Source of the DNA: an uncultured Oscillospiraceae bacterium | GTDB lineage: Bacteria > Bacillota > Clostridia > Oscillospirales > Oscillospiraceae | Direction of reading: 5' to 3' | DNA length: 16,538 nucleotides | Assembly (NCBI GenBank): GCA_900752305.1 | Contig: CAADUV010000333.1 | Location: 1 to 16,538 of the forward strand | Shown: one piece after another, positions 6,216 through 14,843 of the stretch | Position numbering within the stretch: position 1 is the first letter of the stretch | Layout: each line of letters starts with the position of its first letter | Translations under genes and position numbers: made by a program | Notes under the pieces: generated by a model | Told to the model about the DNA's origin: nothing | Database searches by the model: none | What the model saw: the letters and a program-made list of their open reading frames with translations, nothing else

Positions 6216-7393
6216 CAGACGTTGGCCAGCCGGTAGATGGCCAGCAGATCTGTCTCATTCAGCGGCCGGAAGGTGCCTACGGTACGGGTGCCTTCATAAG
6301 AGCACAGATGCGCCATCCGCCGCAGCATTCCCTCCGTCTGGATGCCCACGCACTGTCCCAGACTGGTGGGCAGTCCCCAGGACTGCCACAGCTTGCCGAA
6401 CTGGGTGATGGTCTCCCGTGCCGCGGCGTCATCGTCGCTGAGGGTCACCCCCAGCACCTGCCGTCCCAGCCGAGCGAACCGAGCCGGATCGGTCTGGCAG
6501 ACGTACCGTGCCCAGTGGCACCACATGGCGGTGAGGCTGGCACCGTGGGCAATGTCGAACACGGCGCTGACCGTGTGTCCCAGCTGGTGGACGGAAAAGT
6601 CCTTGCCACGTCCCAGACCGGTCAGGTCGTTGTGGGACAGACTGCCGCACCACATCAGCTCGCTCCGCGCCTGGTAGTCGTCCGGCTTTTTCAGTGCCTT
6701 GGGGGCGTTGACCATCACCGTCCGCAGGATGGCTTCCGCGATGCCGTCGGTGATCTCATTGGCACCGGCGTTGACGCCAAAATAGCGCTCCATGGTGTGC
6801 AGCATCATATCCGCCGCCCCGCAGGCGGTCTGATAGGCGGGGAGGGTGTAGGTCAGCGTGGGGTCCAGGATGGCAAAGGCGGGACGGTTGAAGGGGGTGT
6901 TGCAGCCCCGCTTGCTGTCGGTGGATTCGTCAGTCAAAACCGCCGAGTCGCTGGTCTCGCTGCCCGCCGCGGCGATGGTGAGCACGCTGCCCACGGGCAG
7001 AGCGCCAGTGATGGGGCGCAGCTTGCAAAAGTAGTCCCAGATGGAGCCGCCGCTGGCCAGACCGATGGCCACCGCCTTGCAGGTGTCCAGCACGCTGGCA
7101 CCGCCCACCCCCAGCAGGAAATCGATGCCCTTGCCGGCGTAGGCGTCCGCCAGCTCCTGGGCTTTGGCCAGACGGGGATTGGGCTGGATGCCGCCCTCTA
7201 CACAGTAGGGGATCTTCTGCCCGTCTAAAGCGGCCAGTACCTGATCCAAGACGCCGTTCCGCTGGACGCTGCCTGTGCCGTAGAGCACCAGCACCCGGCT
7301 GCCGCCTGCCGCTTTGACTGCCTCGCCTGCCTGGGCGATGGTGTCCGGGCCGAACAGGATCCGTGTGGGCAGATGAAATTGAAATGCGTTCAT
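6215..7393 (-). CDS. Iron-containing alcohol dehydrogenase, YqhD/BDH type
   Basis: A 392-residue NAD(P)H-dependent group III dehydrogenase, close in length and layout to E. coli YqhD (387 residues) and clostridial butanol dehydrogenases. It starts MNAFQFHLPTRILFG and has the nucleotide-binding GVGGASVLD (95-103). The four expected metal ligands are present: D195 and H199 in ADMMLHTMERY, H269 in VHQLGH and H283 in IAHGA. It probably reduces aldehydes to alcohols in the cytoplasm, either in fermentation or for removing reactive aldehydes; the substrate is not clear. The ATG at 7393 follows AAAGGTGG. It leads the operon with DUF5685 and the J-protein. Nothing suggests damage. Confidence 0.92.
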   Translation of the reverse strand: MNAFQFHLPTRILFGPDTIAQAGEAVKAAGGSRVLVLYGTGSVQRNGVLDQVLAALDGQKIPYCVEGGIQPNPRLAKAQELADAYAGKGIDFLLGVGGASVLDTCKAVAIGLASGGSIWDYFCKLRPITGALPVGSVLTIAAAGSETSDSAVLTDESTDSKRGCNTPFNRPAFAILDPTLTYTLPAYQTACGAADMMLHTMERYFGVNAGANEITDGIAEAILRTVMVNAPKALKKPDDYQARSELMWCGSLSHNDLTGLGRGKDFSVHQLGHTVSAVFDIAHGASLTAMWCHWARYVCQTDPARFARLGRQVLGVTLSDDDAAARETITQFGKLWQSWGLPTSLGQCVGIQTEGMLRRMAHLCSYEGTRTVGTFRPLNETDLLAIYRLANV

Positions 7394-7443
7394 GGGGGTA
7401 CCACCTTTCGAGCAAAATCTTCTATTTCAGAGTAGATGTTCCC

Positions 7444-7473
7444 AGTATACCGCCGAGGGGAAGAAAAAAGCAA
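7444..7473 (-). promoter_or_regulatory. Probable promoter of the dehydrogenase operon
   Basis: On the minus strand TATACT (7444-7449) is preceded by TTGCTT (7468-7473) at an 18-base spacing. It lies about 50 bases upstream of the dehydrogenase ATG in the region shared with the divergent argS promoter. The match is moderate. Confidence 0.55.
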
Positions 7474-7531
7474 GGGGCAACTGTAAATGTTCCGTAAATT
7501 CGTATTTTCCGCCAGAAAAAGTTCCCGCGGT

Positions 7532-7560
7532 TTGACAGGGTTCGGCGCATAGGATATAAT
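7532..7560 (+). promoter_or_regulatory. Consensus sigma-A promoter of argS
   Basis: TTGACA (7532-7537) and TATAAT (7555-7560) are spaced by exactly 17 bases, a perfect match. The leader to the argS ATG is only about 60 bases, too short for a T-box riboswitch, so no tRNA-sensing control is visible. Confidence 0.9.
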
Positions 7561-7625
7561 ATCTATTTAGTATGCCAGAATGAGAAATTTCCTGCACCTG
7601 TTGCAGTGGAAGGGAACGAGATATT

Positions 7626-9398
7626 ATGAAAAAAGTATTAGATCAGATCACCGCCGCCGTATCCGAAGCCTTTGCGCGCGCCGGCTTCGACTCCAAGCTG
7701 GGCAAATGCACCGTGTCCAATCGACCCGACCTGTGCCAGTACCAGTGCAATGGCGCTATGGCCGGAGCAAAGCTGTATCATAAAGCCCCCTTTATGATCG
7801 CCCAGCAGGTCGTGGACGTGCTGGCGTCCAATAAGATGTTCTCCAAGGCAGAGATGGTGCGCCCCGGCTTTATCAACCTGGATCTGAACCCGGACTTTTT
7901 GGGCAAGCTGCTCAATGAGCTGGAACAGGACCCGGACTGCGGCGTGGAGAAGGCGGAGCACCCCCTGTCCATCGTGGTGGACTACGGCGGCCCCAACGTG
8001 GCAAAGCCCCTGCACGTAGGCCACCTGCGCCCGGCCATCATCGGTGAGGCAGTCAAGCGCATCGCCCGGTTCATGGGCCACAACGTCATCGGCGACCCCC
8101 ATTTGGGGGACTGGGGCCTGCAAATCGGCCTCATCATCGTGGAGCTGAAACGCCGCCAGCCCGACCTGCCCTATTTTGACGCCAACATCACCGACGGCTA
8201 CCCGGAGGAACCCCCCTTCACCATCACCGACCTGGAAGAGATCTACCCCTTCGCCTCCAAGGTCTCCAAGGAGGACGCCGCTTATAAGGAAGAAGCCCGT
8301 CAGGCCACCTACGAACTCCAGCAGGGTCGTCCCGGCTATCGCGCCCTGTGGAAGCACATCCTGAACGTGTCCGTCAACGACCTGAAGGAGAACTACAAGA
8401 AGCTGGACGTGGACTTCGACATCTGGATGGGCGAGAGCGACTGTCAGGACCTCATCGCCCCCATGGTGGAGCAGATGAAGGCAGACGGCCACGCCTATAT
8501 CAGCGACGGCGCCCTGGTGGTGGACGTCCAGGAGGAGAGCGACACTCGGGAAGTGCCTCCCTGCATGGTGTTGAAATCCGACGGCGCCGCCCAGTACGAG
8601 ACCACCGACCTTGCCACCATCGTCCAGCGGAAGGCGGACTTCGATCCCGACCGCATCATCTACGTGGTGGACAAGCGCCAGGAGCTGCACTTCGTGCGGG
8701 TGTTCCGCTGCGCCTATAAGACCGGCCTCATCGACAAAGAGAAGTGCAGCCTGGAATTTGTGGGCTTCGGCACCATGAACGGCAAGGACGGCAAGCCCTT
8801 CAAGACCCGTGACGGCGGCGTCATGCGTCTGGAATACCTGCTGGGCAGCGTCAGCGATGCCATCTATAAAAAGGTAGAGAGCAACGGCGGCAACCTGACC
8901 GAAGCGGAGATGCGGGACATCGCGGACAAGGTGGGTCTGGCGGCCATCAAGTACGGCGACCTGTCCAACCAGCCCTACAAGGACTACATTTTCGACATCG
9001 ACCGCTTCACCGCTTTTGAAGGCAACACCGGCCCCTATATCATGTACTCCATGGTGCGCATCAAGTCCATCTTGACCCGCTTCCAGGCCGCTCACCCCGA
9101 TGCCAAGCTGGGGACCATCCTGCCGCCGGAGAGCAAGAAGGAAACCGACCTGGCGTTGGCGCTCTGCCGCTTCAACGAAGCTGTGGAGGAAGCCTACACC
9201 CAGAACGCCCCCAACCGGCTCTGCCATTATATCTACGACCTGGCCAACTGCCTGAACCAGTTCTACGGCGAACACAATATCATGAAGGAACCGGACGCCG
9301 CCAAGCAGGCCAGCTACGTCACCCTCATCCGCCTGGTGCTGCGGGTGTTGGAGACCTCCATCCATCTGCTGGGCTTCACCGCTCCGGATCGGATGTAA
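7626..9398 (+). CDS. argS: Arginine-tRNA ligase (arginyl-tRNA synthetase)
   Basis: A 590-residue class I aminoacyl-tRNA synthetase that attaches arginine to tRNA-Arg in the cytoplasm. The N-terminal Add-1 domain spans about 1-100. The HIGH motif reads HVGH (130-133) in GGPNVAKPLHVGHLRPAIIG. The KMSK loop is replaced by the lysine/arginine-rich sequence MNGKDGKPFKTRDGG near 384-398, a common variation in ArgS. The C-terminal DALR anticodon-binding domain starts near 465 (TGPYIMYSMVRIKSIL) and ends LGFTAPDRM. The start follows a weak AAGGGA site 12 bases upstream, but the N-terminal sequence and promoter position fit. The amidase gene begins 25 bases after the stop. Confidence 0.97.
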   Translation: MKKVLDQITAAVSEAFARAGFDSKLGKCTVSNRPDLCQYQCNGAMAGAKLYHKAPFMIAQQVVDVLASNKMFSKAEMVRPGFINLDLNPDFLGKLLNELEQDPDCGVEKAEHPLSIVVDYGGPNVAKPLHVGHLRPAIIGEAVKRIARFMGHNVIGDPHLGDWGLQIGLIIVELKRRQPDLPYFDANITDGYPEEPPFTITDLEEIYPFASKVSKEDAAYKEEARQATYELQQGRPGYRALWKHILNVSVNDLKENYKKLDVDFDIWMGESDCQDLIAPMVEQMKADGHAYISDGALVVDVQEESDTREVPPCMVLKSDGAAQYETTDLATIVQRKADFDPDRIIYVVDKRQELHFVRVFRCAYKTGLIDKEKCSLEFVGFGTMNGKDGKPFKTRDGGVMRLEYLLGSVSDAIYKKVESNGGNLTEAEMRDIADKVGLAAIKYGDLSNQPYKDYIFDIDRFTAFEGNTGPYIMYSMVRIKSILTRFQAAHPDAKLGTILPPESKKETDLALALCRFNEAVEEAYTQNAPNRLCHYIYDLANCLNQFYGEHNIMKEPDAAKQASYVTLIRLVLRVLETSIHLLGFTAPDRM

Positions 9399-9422
9399 GC
9401 GGCGCGGAAGGAATCCGAGCGC

Positions 9423-10220
9423 ATGAAGAATACCGGGAAACGAGAAAAGAATCCGGAACTGAACCGTGGGGGACGGATGGTGGCCCTTATCCTGGCCTTT
9501 TTGGTGGTGCTGGCCATCCTGCCCCAGGTGCGGCAGGAGAGTGGCGCGTCATCGGCGGAGCCTGCTCAGAGCGGGGCGGTGCCCACCGTCCAGACGGAAC
9601 CGGTGGAGACGAAACCGGAAGCCCCCCGTTTCATCGTCTGCATCGACCCAGGCCACGGCGGCAACGACAGCGGCTGTGTGTCCGGCAAGCGGCACGAGAG
9701 TGATGATGCGCTGACCATGGCCAAGCTGGTCAAGCAGTACCTGGAACAGGAGAATGTCCAGGTGGTCCTGACCCGCACCAAGGACAAGTACGTGGAGCTG
9801 AGCGAGCGGGCCAAGTGCGCCAACCAGGCAAACGCGGACTACTTTGTCTCCATCCACCGCAACCTGAACCCGCTGGGCTGCGGCGTGGAGACCTGGACGC
9901 GAGCGGACTACAGCAAGGAGTCCAACGCTCTGGCTGAGGCCATCCAAAAGCGGATGGTCAAAGTAGGCGTCCAGCAAAACCGTGGGGTCAAGCACGGCAC
10001 CCAGGAGAGCGCCTCCTCCAGCTACTACGTCCTGCGCAAGACCAAGATGCCCGGCGTCCTCATCGAGCTGGGGTTCATCGACAACCAGAAGGACAACCAG
10101 CTGTTGGACAAGCACAAAAAAGCCTACGCCAAAGCCATCGCCAAGGGGATCATACAGACCTATGAGAAGTACCACGGCGAAGGCGAAAAAAGTGCGACAA
10201 ACGAGACAAAATCCAAGTAA
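9423..10220 (+). CDS. N-acetylmuramoyl-L-alanine amidase, membrane-anchored (Amidase_3)
   Basis: A 265-residue zinc amidase that cuts the bond between N-acetylmuramic acid and the peptide stem in peptidoglycan, outside the membrane. Residues 18-34 form one hydrophobic anchor after a basic N-terminus, followed by a low-complexity linker (38-68). The catalytic domain runs from about 70 to 252, with the expected Zn ligands H78 (DPGHGG), E92 (RHESDDALT) and H145 (VSIHRN) and the catalytic Glu E215 (VLIELGFIDN). It resembles CwlD/AmiC-type enzymes; without an SPOR or SH3 domain its target site is unclear. It follows argS by 25 bases with GGAAGGA upstream, so it may be co-transcribed, and it ends at a terminator. 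Confidence 0.92.
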   Translation: MKNTGKREKNPELNRGGRMVALILAFLVVLAILPQVRQESGASSAEPAQSGAVPTVQTEPVETKPEAPRFIVCIDPGHGGNDSGCVSGKRHESDDALTMAKLVKQYLEQENVQVVLTRTKDKYVELSERAKCANQANADYFVSIHRNLNPLGCGVETWTRADYSKESNALAEAIQKRMVKVGVQQNRGVKHGTQESASSSYYVLRKTKMPGVLIELGFIDNQKDNQLLDKHKKAYAKAIAKGIIQTYEKYHGEGEKSATNETKSK

Positions 10221-10230
10221 AATGCCAAAA

Positions 10231-10259
10231 CTCCTGTTCAGCACTGGACAGGAGCTTTT
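10231..10259 (+). terminator. Intrinsic terminator after the amidase gene
   Basis: CTCCTGTTCA (10231-10240) pairs with TGGACAGGAG (10245-10254) as a 10-bp stem with one G-U pair and the loop GCAC, followed by CTTTT. The short T-run suggests partial read-through to polA is possible. Confidence 0.65.
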
Positions 10260-10337
10260 GCCTATCCGTCCTGCGCCTGCCTGCGTGGCGTAGGAGAGAG
10301 GATTGGGATACGGACGCAGGAAAGCGAGGATACAAGG

Positions 10338-12998
10338 ATGAAATTGATGGTATTGGACGGGAACTCGATCGTCAACCGTGCCTTTTATGGGGTGCGGCTG
10401 CTGTCTACCCGGGATGGGCTGTACACCAACGCCCTCTTCGGCTTCTTGAACATTTTGCAGAAGCTCACCAACGACGAACAGCCGGACGCCCTCTGCGTGG
10501 CCTTCGACCGGAAAGCCCCCACCTTCCGCCACCTGGCCTACGAGGGCTACAAGGCCAAGCGCCACGCCATGCCGGAGGAGCTGGCCATGCAGATGCCGGT
10601 CTTGAAGGAGATCTTGGCCGCCATGCGCATCCCCACCTACGAGCTGGACGGCTGGGAGGCGGACGACCTGCTGGGCACCATCTCCCGTGCCTGCGAGCAG
10701 AAGGGCTGGGATTGCGTCATCGTCACCGGCGACAGGGATTCCCTTCAGCTGGTCACCGACCACACCACCGTGAACCTGGTCACCTCCAGCCGCGGCCAGA
10801 CCACCGTAAAACAGGTGACCCCGGCGGCGTTCGAGGAAGAGTATGGCTTCGAGCCTATCAAGATGATCGACCTGAAGGGTCTGTGGGGGGACACCTCCGA
10901 CCAGATCCCCGGCGTGAAGGGCATCGGCGAGAAGACCGCCAAAAGCCTCATCCAGCAGTACGGCACCATTGCGGAGATTTACGAAAAGCTGGACGACCTG
11001 GACTTGAAACCGGCCGTGCGCAAAAAGCTCACCGAGGGTCGGGAACAGGCAGAACTGTCCTATGACCTGGCACGCATCCGCTGTGACGCGCCCATTGCGT
11101 TCCAGCCAGAGGACGCCCTGTGCCAGGAGGCCGACCGGGATGCCCTGTACCAGCTGTTCTTGAAGCTGGAGTTCAACCAGTTCATCCAGCGCTACGGTCT
11201 GTCGCCCACGAAATCCGGCGCACAGCCGGAGGAAACGGTGGAGGGTGCGTGCCAGATGGAGCTGGTCACCGACCCTGCCCGCCTGGAACAGCTGCTGACC
11301 CTGTGGCAGGACGCTCCGTGGGTGTCCGTGCTGGCGCTGCCCGACTTGCAGGGTCTGGCCGTGGACGGCGTGGAGGAGGACGAGGTCTCCATCGGCGCGG
11401 TCATCCTGCCTGACCGGGTGGGAGCGGACGCTTACCGGCACTGTTTGGAGGTGCTGTTCTCAGATAAGGTGACCAAGGTCACCCACCAGGTGAAGGAGCT
11501 GATGGAGGACTTGCTGGCAGAGGGACTGTCCACCGACGGCTTCCGCTTCGACACCGCCCTGGGGGCGTATCTGCTGGCCCCTACCGATGGCAGCTACGCC
11601 ATGGAGAAGCTGAGCGTCAAATGGCTAGGCTTTGAGCTGCCGCCAGCGCAGACCTTCTTGGCGGAGGACGCCTTCCCGCCCTTAGACGAGCCGGTCGAGG
11701 CCATGACCGCCATGCTCCGCCACACCGCCGCCATCGGCGCGCTGTATGAGAAGATGCAGCCGGAGCTGGAAGCTCAGGGGCTGACTGACCTGCTGAACAC
11801 GGTGGAACTGCCCCTCTGCCCCGTGCTGGCGGAGATGGAGCAGAGCGGTTTCCGCATCGACCGGGAGGCGCTGACCCAGTTCGGCGAGATGCTGGCCAAA
11901 GGCATCGACGGCTGCCGGGACAGCATCTACGACCTGGCAGGGGAGGAGTTCAACATCAACTCCACCAAGCAGCTGGGCGAGATTTTGTTCGACAAGCTGG
12001 GTCTGCCCGCCTATAAGAAGACCAAGCGAGGGTATTCCACCAACGCCGAGGTGCTGGAAAAGCTCCGCTGGCAGCATCCCATCGTGGAGCAGATTTTGGA
12101 ATACCGCCAGCTGGCCAAGCTGAAATCCACCTACGTGGACGGCCTGACCAAGGTCATCAGCACCGACAGCCGCATCCACACCAGCTTCCAGAACACCGTC
12201 ACCGCCACCGGCCGCCTGTCCTCCATGGAACCGAATTTGCAAAACATCCCCGTCCGCACCCCCCTGGGGGCAGAGATGCGAAAAATGTTCATCGCCGGCC
12301 CCGGCAATGTGCTGGTGGACGCCGACTACTCCCAGATTGAGCTGCGCCTGCTGGCGCACATCGCTCAGGACAAAGTGATGCTGGAGGGCTTCCGGACGGG
12401 GGCGGACATCCACACCATGACCGCCGCCCAGGTGTTCGGCGTGCCGGAGGAATTGGTCACCAAACAGATGCGTTCCTCCGCCAAAGCGGTGAATTTCGGC
12501 ATCGTTTACGGCATTTCCGAGTTCTCCCTGGCCAAGGACATCGGCGTCACCCGTGCGGAGGCCAAGGACTATATGGATCGCTACTTTGCCACCTACGCCG
12601 GGGTGCGAGAGTATCAGAAACGCATCGTGGAGCAGGCCAAAGCAGACGGCTACGTGTCCACCCTCATGGGTCGCCGCCGGGAGATTCCGGAGCTGAAGGA
12701 CTCTAACCGGATGAAGCGGATGTTCGGCGAGCGGGTGGCGCTGAATATGCCCATCCAGGGCACGGCGGCGGACATCATCAAGCTGGCCATGATTCGGGTT
12801 CAGGCTCGCCTGAAGGCGGAGGGCTTGCAGGGACGGCTGGTGCTCCAGGTACACGATGAACTGATCGTAGAGTGTCCCGCATCCGAGGGCGAGACCGTGG
12901 CCAAGCTCCTGGAGGAGGAGATGGAACAGGTGGTGTCCCTGGACGTGAAATTGGAAGCGGAAGCCCACGTGGGACACAGCTGGGCGGATGCCCATTGA
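10338..12998 (+). CDS. polA: DNA polymerase I
   Basis: An 886-residue family A polymerase that fills gaps and removes RNA primers in replication and repair. The 5' nuclease domain occupies about 1-290 (DGNSIVNRAFYG near 8, WEADD 106-110). The central region (about 310-480) has the position of a 3'-5' exonuclease, but the metal-binding DxE is absent (WVSVLALPDLQG), so proofreading is presumably lost, as in many Firmicutes. The polymerase domain is intact: motif A DYSQIELR (663-670), O-helix RSSAKAVNFGIVYG (712-725) and motif C VHDE (838-841). The ATG has GAGGATACAAGG upstream. The rimI gene begins 13 bases after its stop, so polA-rimI-tsaD form one operon. Confidence 0.97.
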   Translation: MKLMVLDGNSIVNRAFYGVRLLSTRDGLYTNALFGFLNILQKLTNDEQPDALCVAFDRKAPTFRHLAYEGYKAKRHAMPEELAMQMPVLKEILAAMRIPTYELDGWEADDLLGTISRACEQKGWDCVIVTGDRDSLQLVTDHTTVNLVTSSRGQTTVKQVTPAAFEEEYGFEPIKMIDLKGLWGDTSDQIPGVKGIGEKTAKSLIQQYGTIAEIYEKLDDLDLKPAVRKKLTEGREQAELSYDLARIRCDAPIAFQPEDALCQEADRDALYQLFLKLEFNQFIQRYGLSPTKSGAQPEETVEGACQMELVTDPARLEQLLTLWQDAPWVSVLALPDLQGLAVDGVEEDEVSIGAVILPDRVGADAYRHCLEVLFSDKVTKVTHQVKELMEDLLAEGLSTDGFRFDTALGAYLLAPTDGSYAMEKLSVKWLGFELPPAQTFLAEDAFPPLDEPVEAMTAMLRHTAAIGALYEKMQPELEAQGLTDLLNTVELPLCPVLAEMEQSGFRIDREALTQFGEMLAKGIDGCRDSIYDLAGEEFNINSTKQLGEILFDKLGLPAYKKTKRGYSTNAEVLEKLRWQHPIVEQILEYRQLAKLKSTYVDGLTKVISTDSRIHTSFQNTVTATGRLSSMEPNLQNIPVRTPLGAEMRKMFIAGPGNVLVDADYSQIELRLLAHIAQDKVMLEGFRTGADIHTMTAAQVFGVPEELVTKQMRSSAKAVNFGIVYGISEFSLAKDIGVTRAEAKDYMDRYFATYAGVREYQKRIVEQAKADGYVSTLMGRRREIPELKDSNRMKRMFGERVALNMPIQGTAADIIKLAMIRVQARLKAEGLQGRLVLQVHDELIVECPASEGETVAKLLEEEMEQVVSLDVKLEAEAHVGHSWADAH

Positions 12999-13011
12999 GG
13001 AGGAGCGCAAG

Positions 13012-13506
13012 ATGAGCGAACAGAAACAGGCGGCCAGCTATCAGCTGGTGCCTATGACGATAGAGTTAATCCCCCAGATCGCCGAATTGGAGCGGCTGTG
13101 CTTCTCCAAGCCCTGGAACGAGCAGATGCTGGCGGAGGAGCTGGACAACCCCACTGCCTCCTTCATCGTGGCTGTGGGGGACAACGGCCAGGTGCTGGGC
13201 TACGCCGGCATCTCGGTCATCGCCGGTGAGGGCTACATCGACAACGTGGCCGTCCGGGAGGAGTACCGGCGGCAGGGCATCGCTCAGGCGCTGTTGGATG
13301 TCTTTTTGCGCTTCGGCAAGGCACATCAGCTGGCCTTTTTGACCCTGGAAGTCCGGGCGTCCAACGACCCGGCCAAGCAGCTGTATATGAAGCACGGCTT
13401 CGAGCAGGTGGGGCGTCGGAAGGACTATTATGACGAGCCAAACGAGGACGCCATCATCATGACCAAGTATTTTCAGGCCGAACAGCCTGACGAAAATGAC
13501 GAATAA
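13012..13506 (+). CDS. rimI: Ribosomal protein S18-alanine N-acetyltransferase
   Basis: A 164-residue GNAT enzyme that transfers acetyl from acetyl-CoA to the N-terminal alanine of ribosomal protein S18. The family pattern is clear: LERLCFSKPWNEQMLAEEL (27-45), acetyl-CoA loop RRQGIAQ (86-92), LTLEVRASNDPAKQLYMKHG (110-129) with the expected catalytic Glu and Tyr, and YYDEPNEDAIIM near the end. I chose ATG 13012 because GGAGG sits 8 bases before it; the earlier in-frame ATG 12988 lies inside polA and lacks such a site. RimI next to tsaD is a common bacterial arrangement; tsaB and tsaE, the usual neighbours, are not in the window. Confidence 0.94.
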   Translation: MSEQKQAASYQLVPMTIELIPQIAELERLCFSKPWNEQMLAEELDNPTASFIVAVGDNGQVLGYAGISVIAGEGYIDNVAVREEYRRQGIAQALLDVFLRFGKAHQLAFLTLEVRASNDPAKQLYMKHGFEQVGRRKDYYDEPNEDAIIMTKYFQAEQPDENDE

Positions 13507-13518
13507 GGAGTGTTTTCC

Positions 13519-14532
13519 TTGAATATTCTTGCAGTAGAATCCTCCTGTGACGAGACCGCCGTAGCCATCGTCCGAGACGGCCGCACCGTCCTGGCTGACG
13601 CCATCGCATCCCAGGTGGATATGCACACCATCTACGGCGGCGTGGTGCCGGAGATCGCCTCCCGGAAGCACTTAGAGGCCATCTACGGCCTGGCCGACCA
13701 GGCGTTGGAACAGGCAGGTGTGACCCGAAAGGACATCGACGCTGTGGCCTGCACCTACGCGCCGGGACTGATCGGAGCGGTGCTGGTGGGGGTCAATTTT
13801 GCCAAGAGTGCCGCTTACGGCCTGGGCGTGCCACTCATCCCCGTCCACCACGTCCGGGGTCACATCGCCGCCAATTACATCACCCACCCCGACCTGGAAC
13901 CGCCCTTCCTCTGCCTCTGCGTCTCCGGCGGCAACACCCTCATCGTGGACGTCCAGGACTACACCAAAATGAAGCTGCTGGGCGCCACCCGGGATGACGC
14001 CGCCGGCGAATGCTTTGATAAGGTGGCACGGGTGCTGGGCATCGGCTACCCCGGCGGCGGCCCCATGGATCGGTTGGCCCAGGGGGGCGACGAGAAGAAG
14101 TACCAGCTACCCCGGGCCAAAGTGGACGGCGCACCCCTGGACTTTTCCTTCTCCGGCTTGAAAACGGCGGCGCTGAACCTCATCCACAACGCTGAACAGA
14201 AAAAGGAACCCCTGGACCTGCCCTCCTTCGCCGCCTCCTTCTCCCGTGCCGTGGCGGACGAGCTGGTGCCCCGTGCCATGGAAGCGGCAGAGCAGTGCGG
14301 CCGCACCAAGATCGCCGCCGCAGGCGGCGTGGCAGCCAACTCCAAGATTCGGGCGGAGCTGGAACGCGTCTGTCAGGTCAGCGGCAAACAGCTCTACCTG
14401 CCCAAGCTCTCCCTGTGCGGCGACAACGGCGCCATGATCGGCTGTCAGGCCTATTACGAGTACCTGGCTGGACGGCGCGGGGATTGGTCGCTGAACGGGT
14501 ACGCCAATCGAGAGATTGACTTGGACGCTTGA
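13519..14532 (+). CDS. tsaD: tRNA N6-adenosine threonylcarbamoyltransferase
   Basis: A 337-residue Kae1/TsaD/YgjD family protein. With TsaB and TsaE it transfers threonylcarbamoyl to A37 of tRNAs that read ANN codons. It begins MNILAVESSCDETAVAIV, the standard start. Metal-binding HHVRGH lies at 110-115, the nucleotide-binding SGGNT at 136-140, and LCGDNGAMI with the C-terminal Asp ligand near 295. I chose the start TTG 13519, since AAGGAG lies 8 bases before it; GTG 13510 would overlap that site and add three non-conserved residues. The gene starts 12 bases after rimI. A likely substrate, tRNA-Thr(CGT), lies 400 bases downstream. Confidence 0.95.
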   Translation: MNILAVESSCDETAVAIVRDGRTVLADAIASQVDMHTIYGGVVPEIASRKHLEAIYGLADQALEQAGVTRKDIDAVACTYAPGLIGAVLVGVNFAKSAAYGLGVPLIPVHHVRGHIAANYITHPDLEPPFLCLCVSGGNTLIVDVQDYTKMKLLGATRDDAAGECFDKVARVLGIGYPGGGPMDRLAQGGDEKKYQLPRAKVDGAPLDFSFSGLKTAALNLIHNAEQKKEPLDLPSFAASFSRAVADELVPRAMEAAEQCGRTKIAAAGGVAANSKIRAELERVCQVSGKQLYLPKLSLCGDNGAMIGCQAYYEYLAGRRGDWSLNGYANREIDLDA

Positions 14533-14720
14533 AATGTCCACAGGGAACGGACAAGCAAAAGATATAAAATTGCACTGAATTTATGTAAATAACAGAACAA
14601 AAGCAGTACAGCGTCCTGTTGCAGTTGTGGGAAAAGATGTGGAGAAAGTGGATAACTGACCATGGAAAGCCGGGAAATCCACAGGAGAAAATCCGTGGTG
14701 AGCTGTGGATAACGGGCATG
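14533..14720. promoter_or_regulatory. Cluster of DnaA-box-like sequences with AT-rich stretch
   Basis: The gene-free stretch after tsaD contains one perfect DnaA box (TGTGGATAA, 14704-14712), two with one mismatch (TGTGGAGAA 14638-14646; AGTGGATAA 14647-14655) and three weaker ones (14534-14542, 14626-14634, 14675-14683). An AT-rich tract lies at about 14556-14600. The stronger boxes share one orientation. No dnaA, dnaN or rpmH gene is nearby, so this could be a DnaA-binding or titration site, or an ori-like region. It could also be AT-rich non-coding DNA with chance matches. Confidence 0.45.
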
Positions 14721-14803
14721 GGACTGCGAAAGAGAAAAAAGTTATGAAAACAGAGGCGCGGGATACCACGGTTTGAAAAACGGAAAAACCCCGTGAGAAC
14801 CGG

Positions 14804-14843
14804 TATTTTTCAGACGGGATTCAGCGGCACTTTCTGAAAAATA
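14804..14843 (+). repeat. Inverted repeat / hairpin in gene-free DNA
   Basis: TATTTTTCAG (14804-14813) and CTGAAAAATA (14834-14843) are perfect 10-base complements with a 20-base loop, extendable by GG/CC if one T bulges. No T-run follows and no gene is next to it. It could form an RNA stem, but no known class is recognised. Confidence 0.5.

Noticed and set aside
7561..7625. T-box or other riboswitch before argS
   Set aside because: The leader is about 60 bases with no T-box sequence or terminator hairpin.
9549..11441. Long minus-strand open frames opposite the amidase and polA (also 11682-13010 and 7638-9365)
   Set aside because: They mirror the codon bias of well-identified plus-strand genes and have no recognisable motifs.
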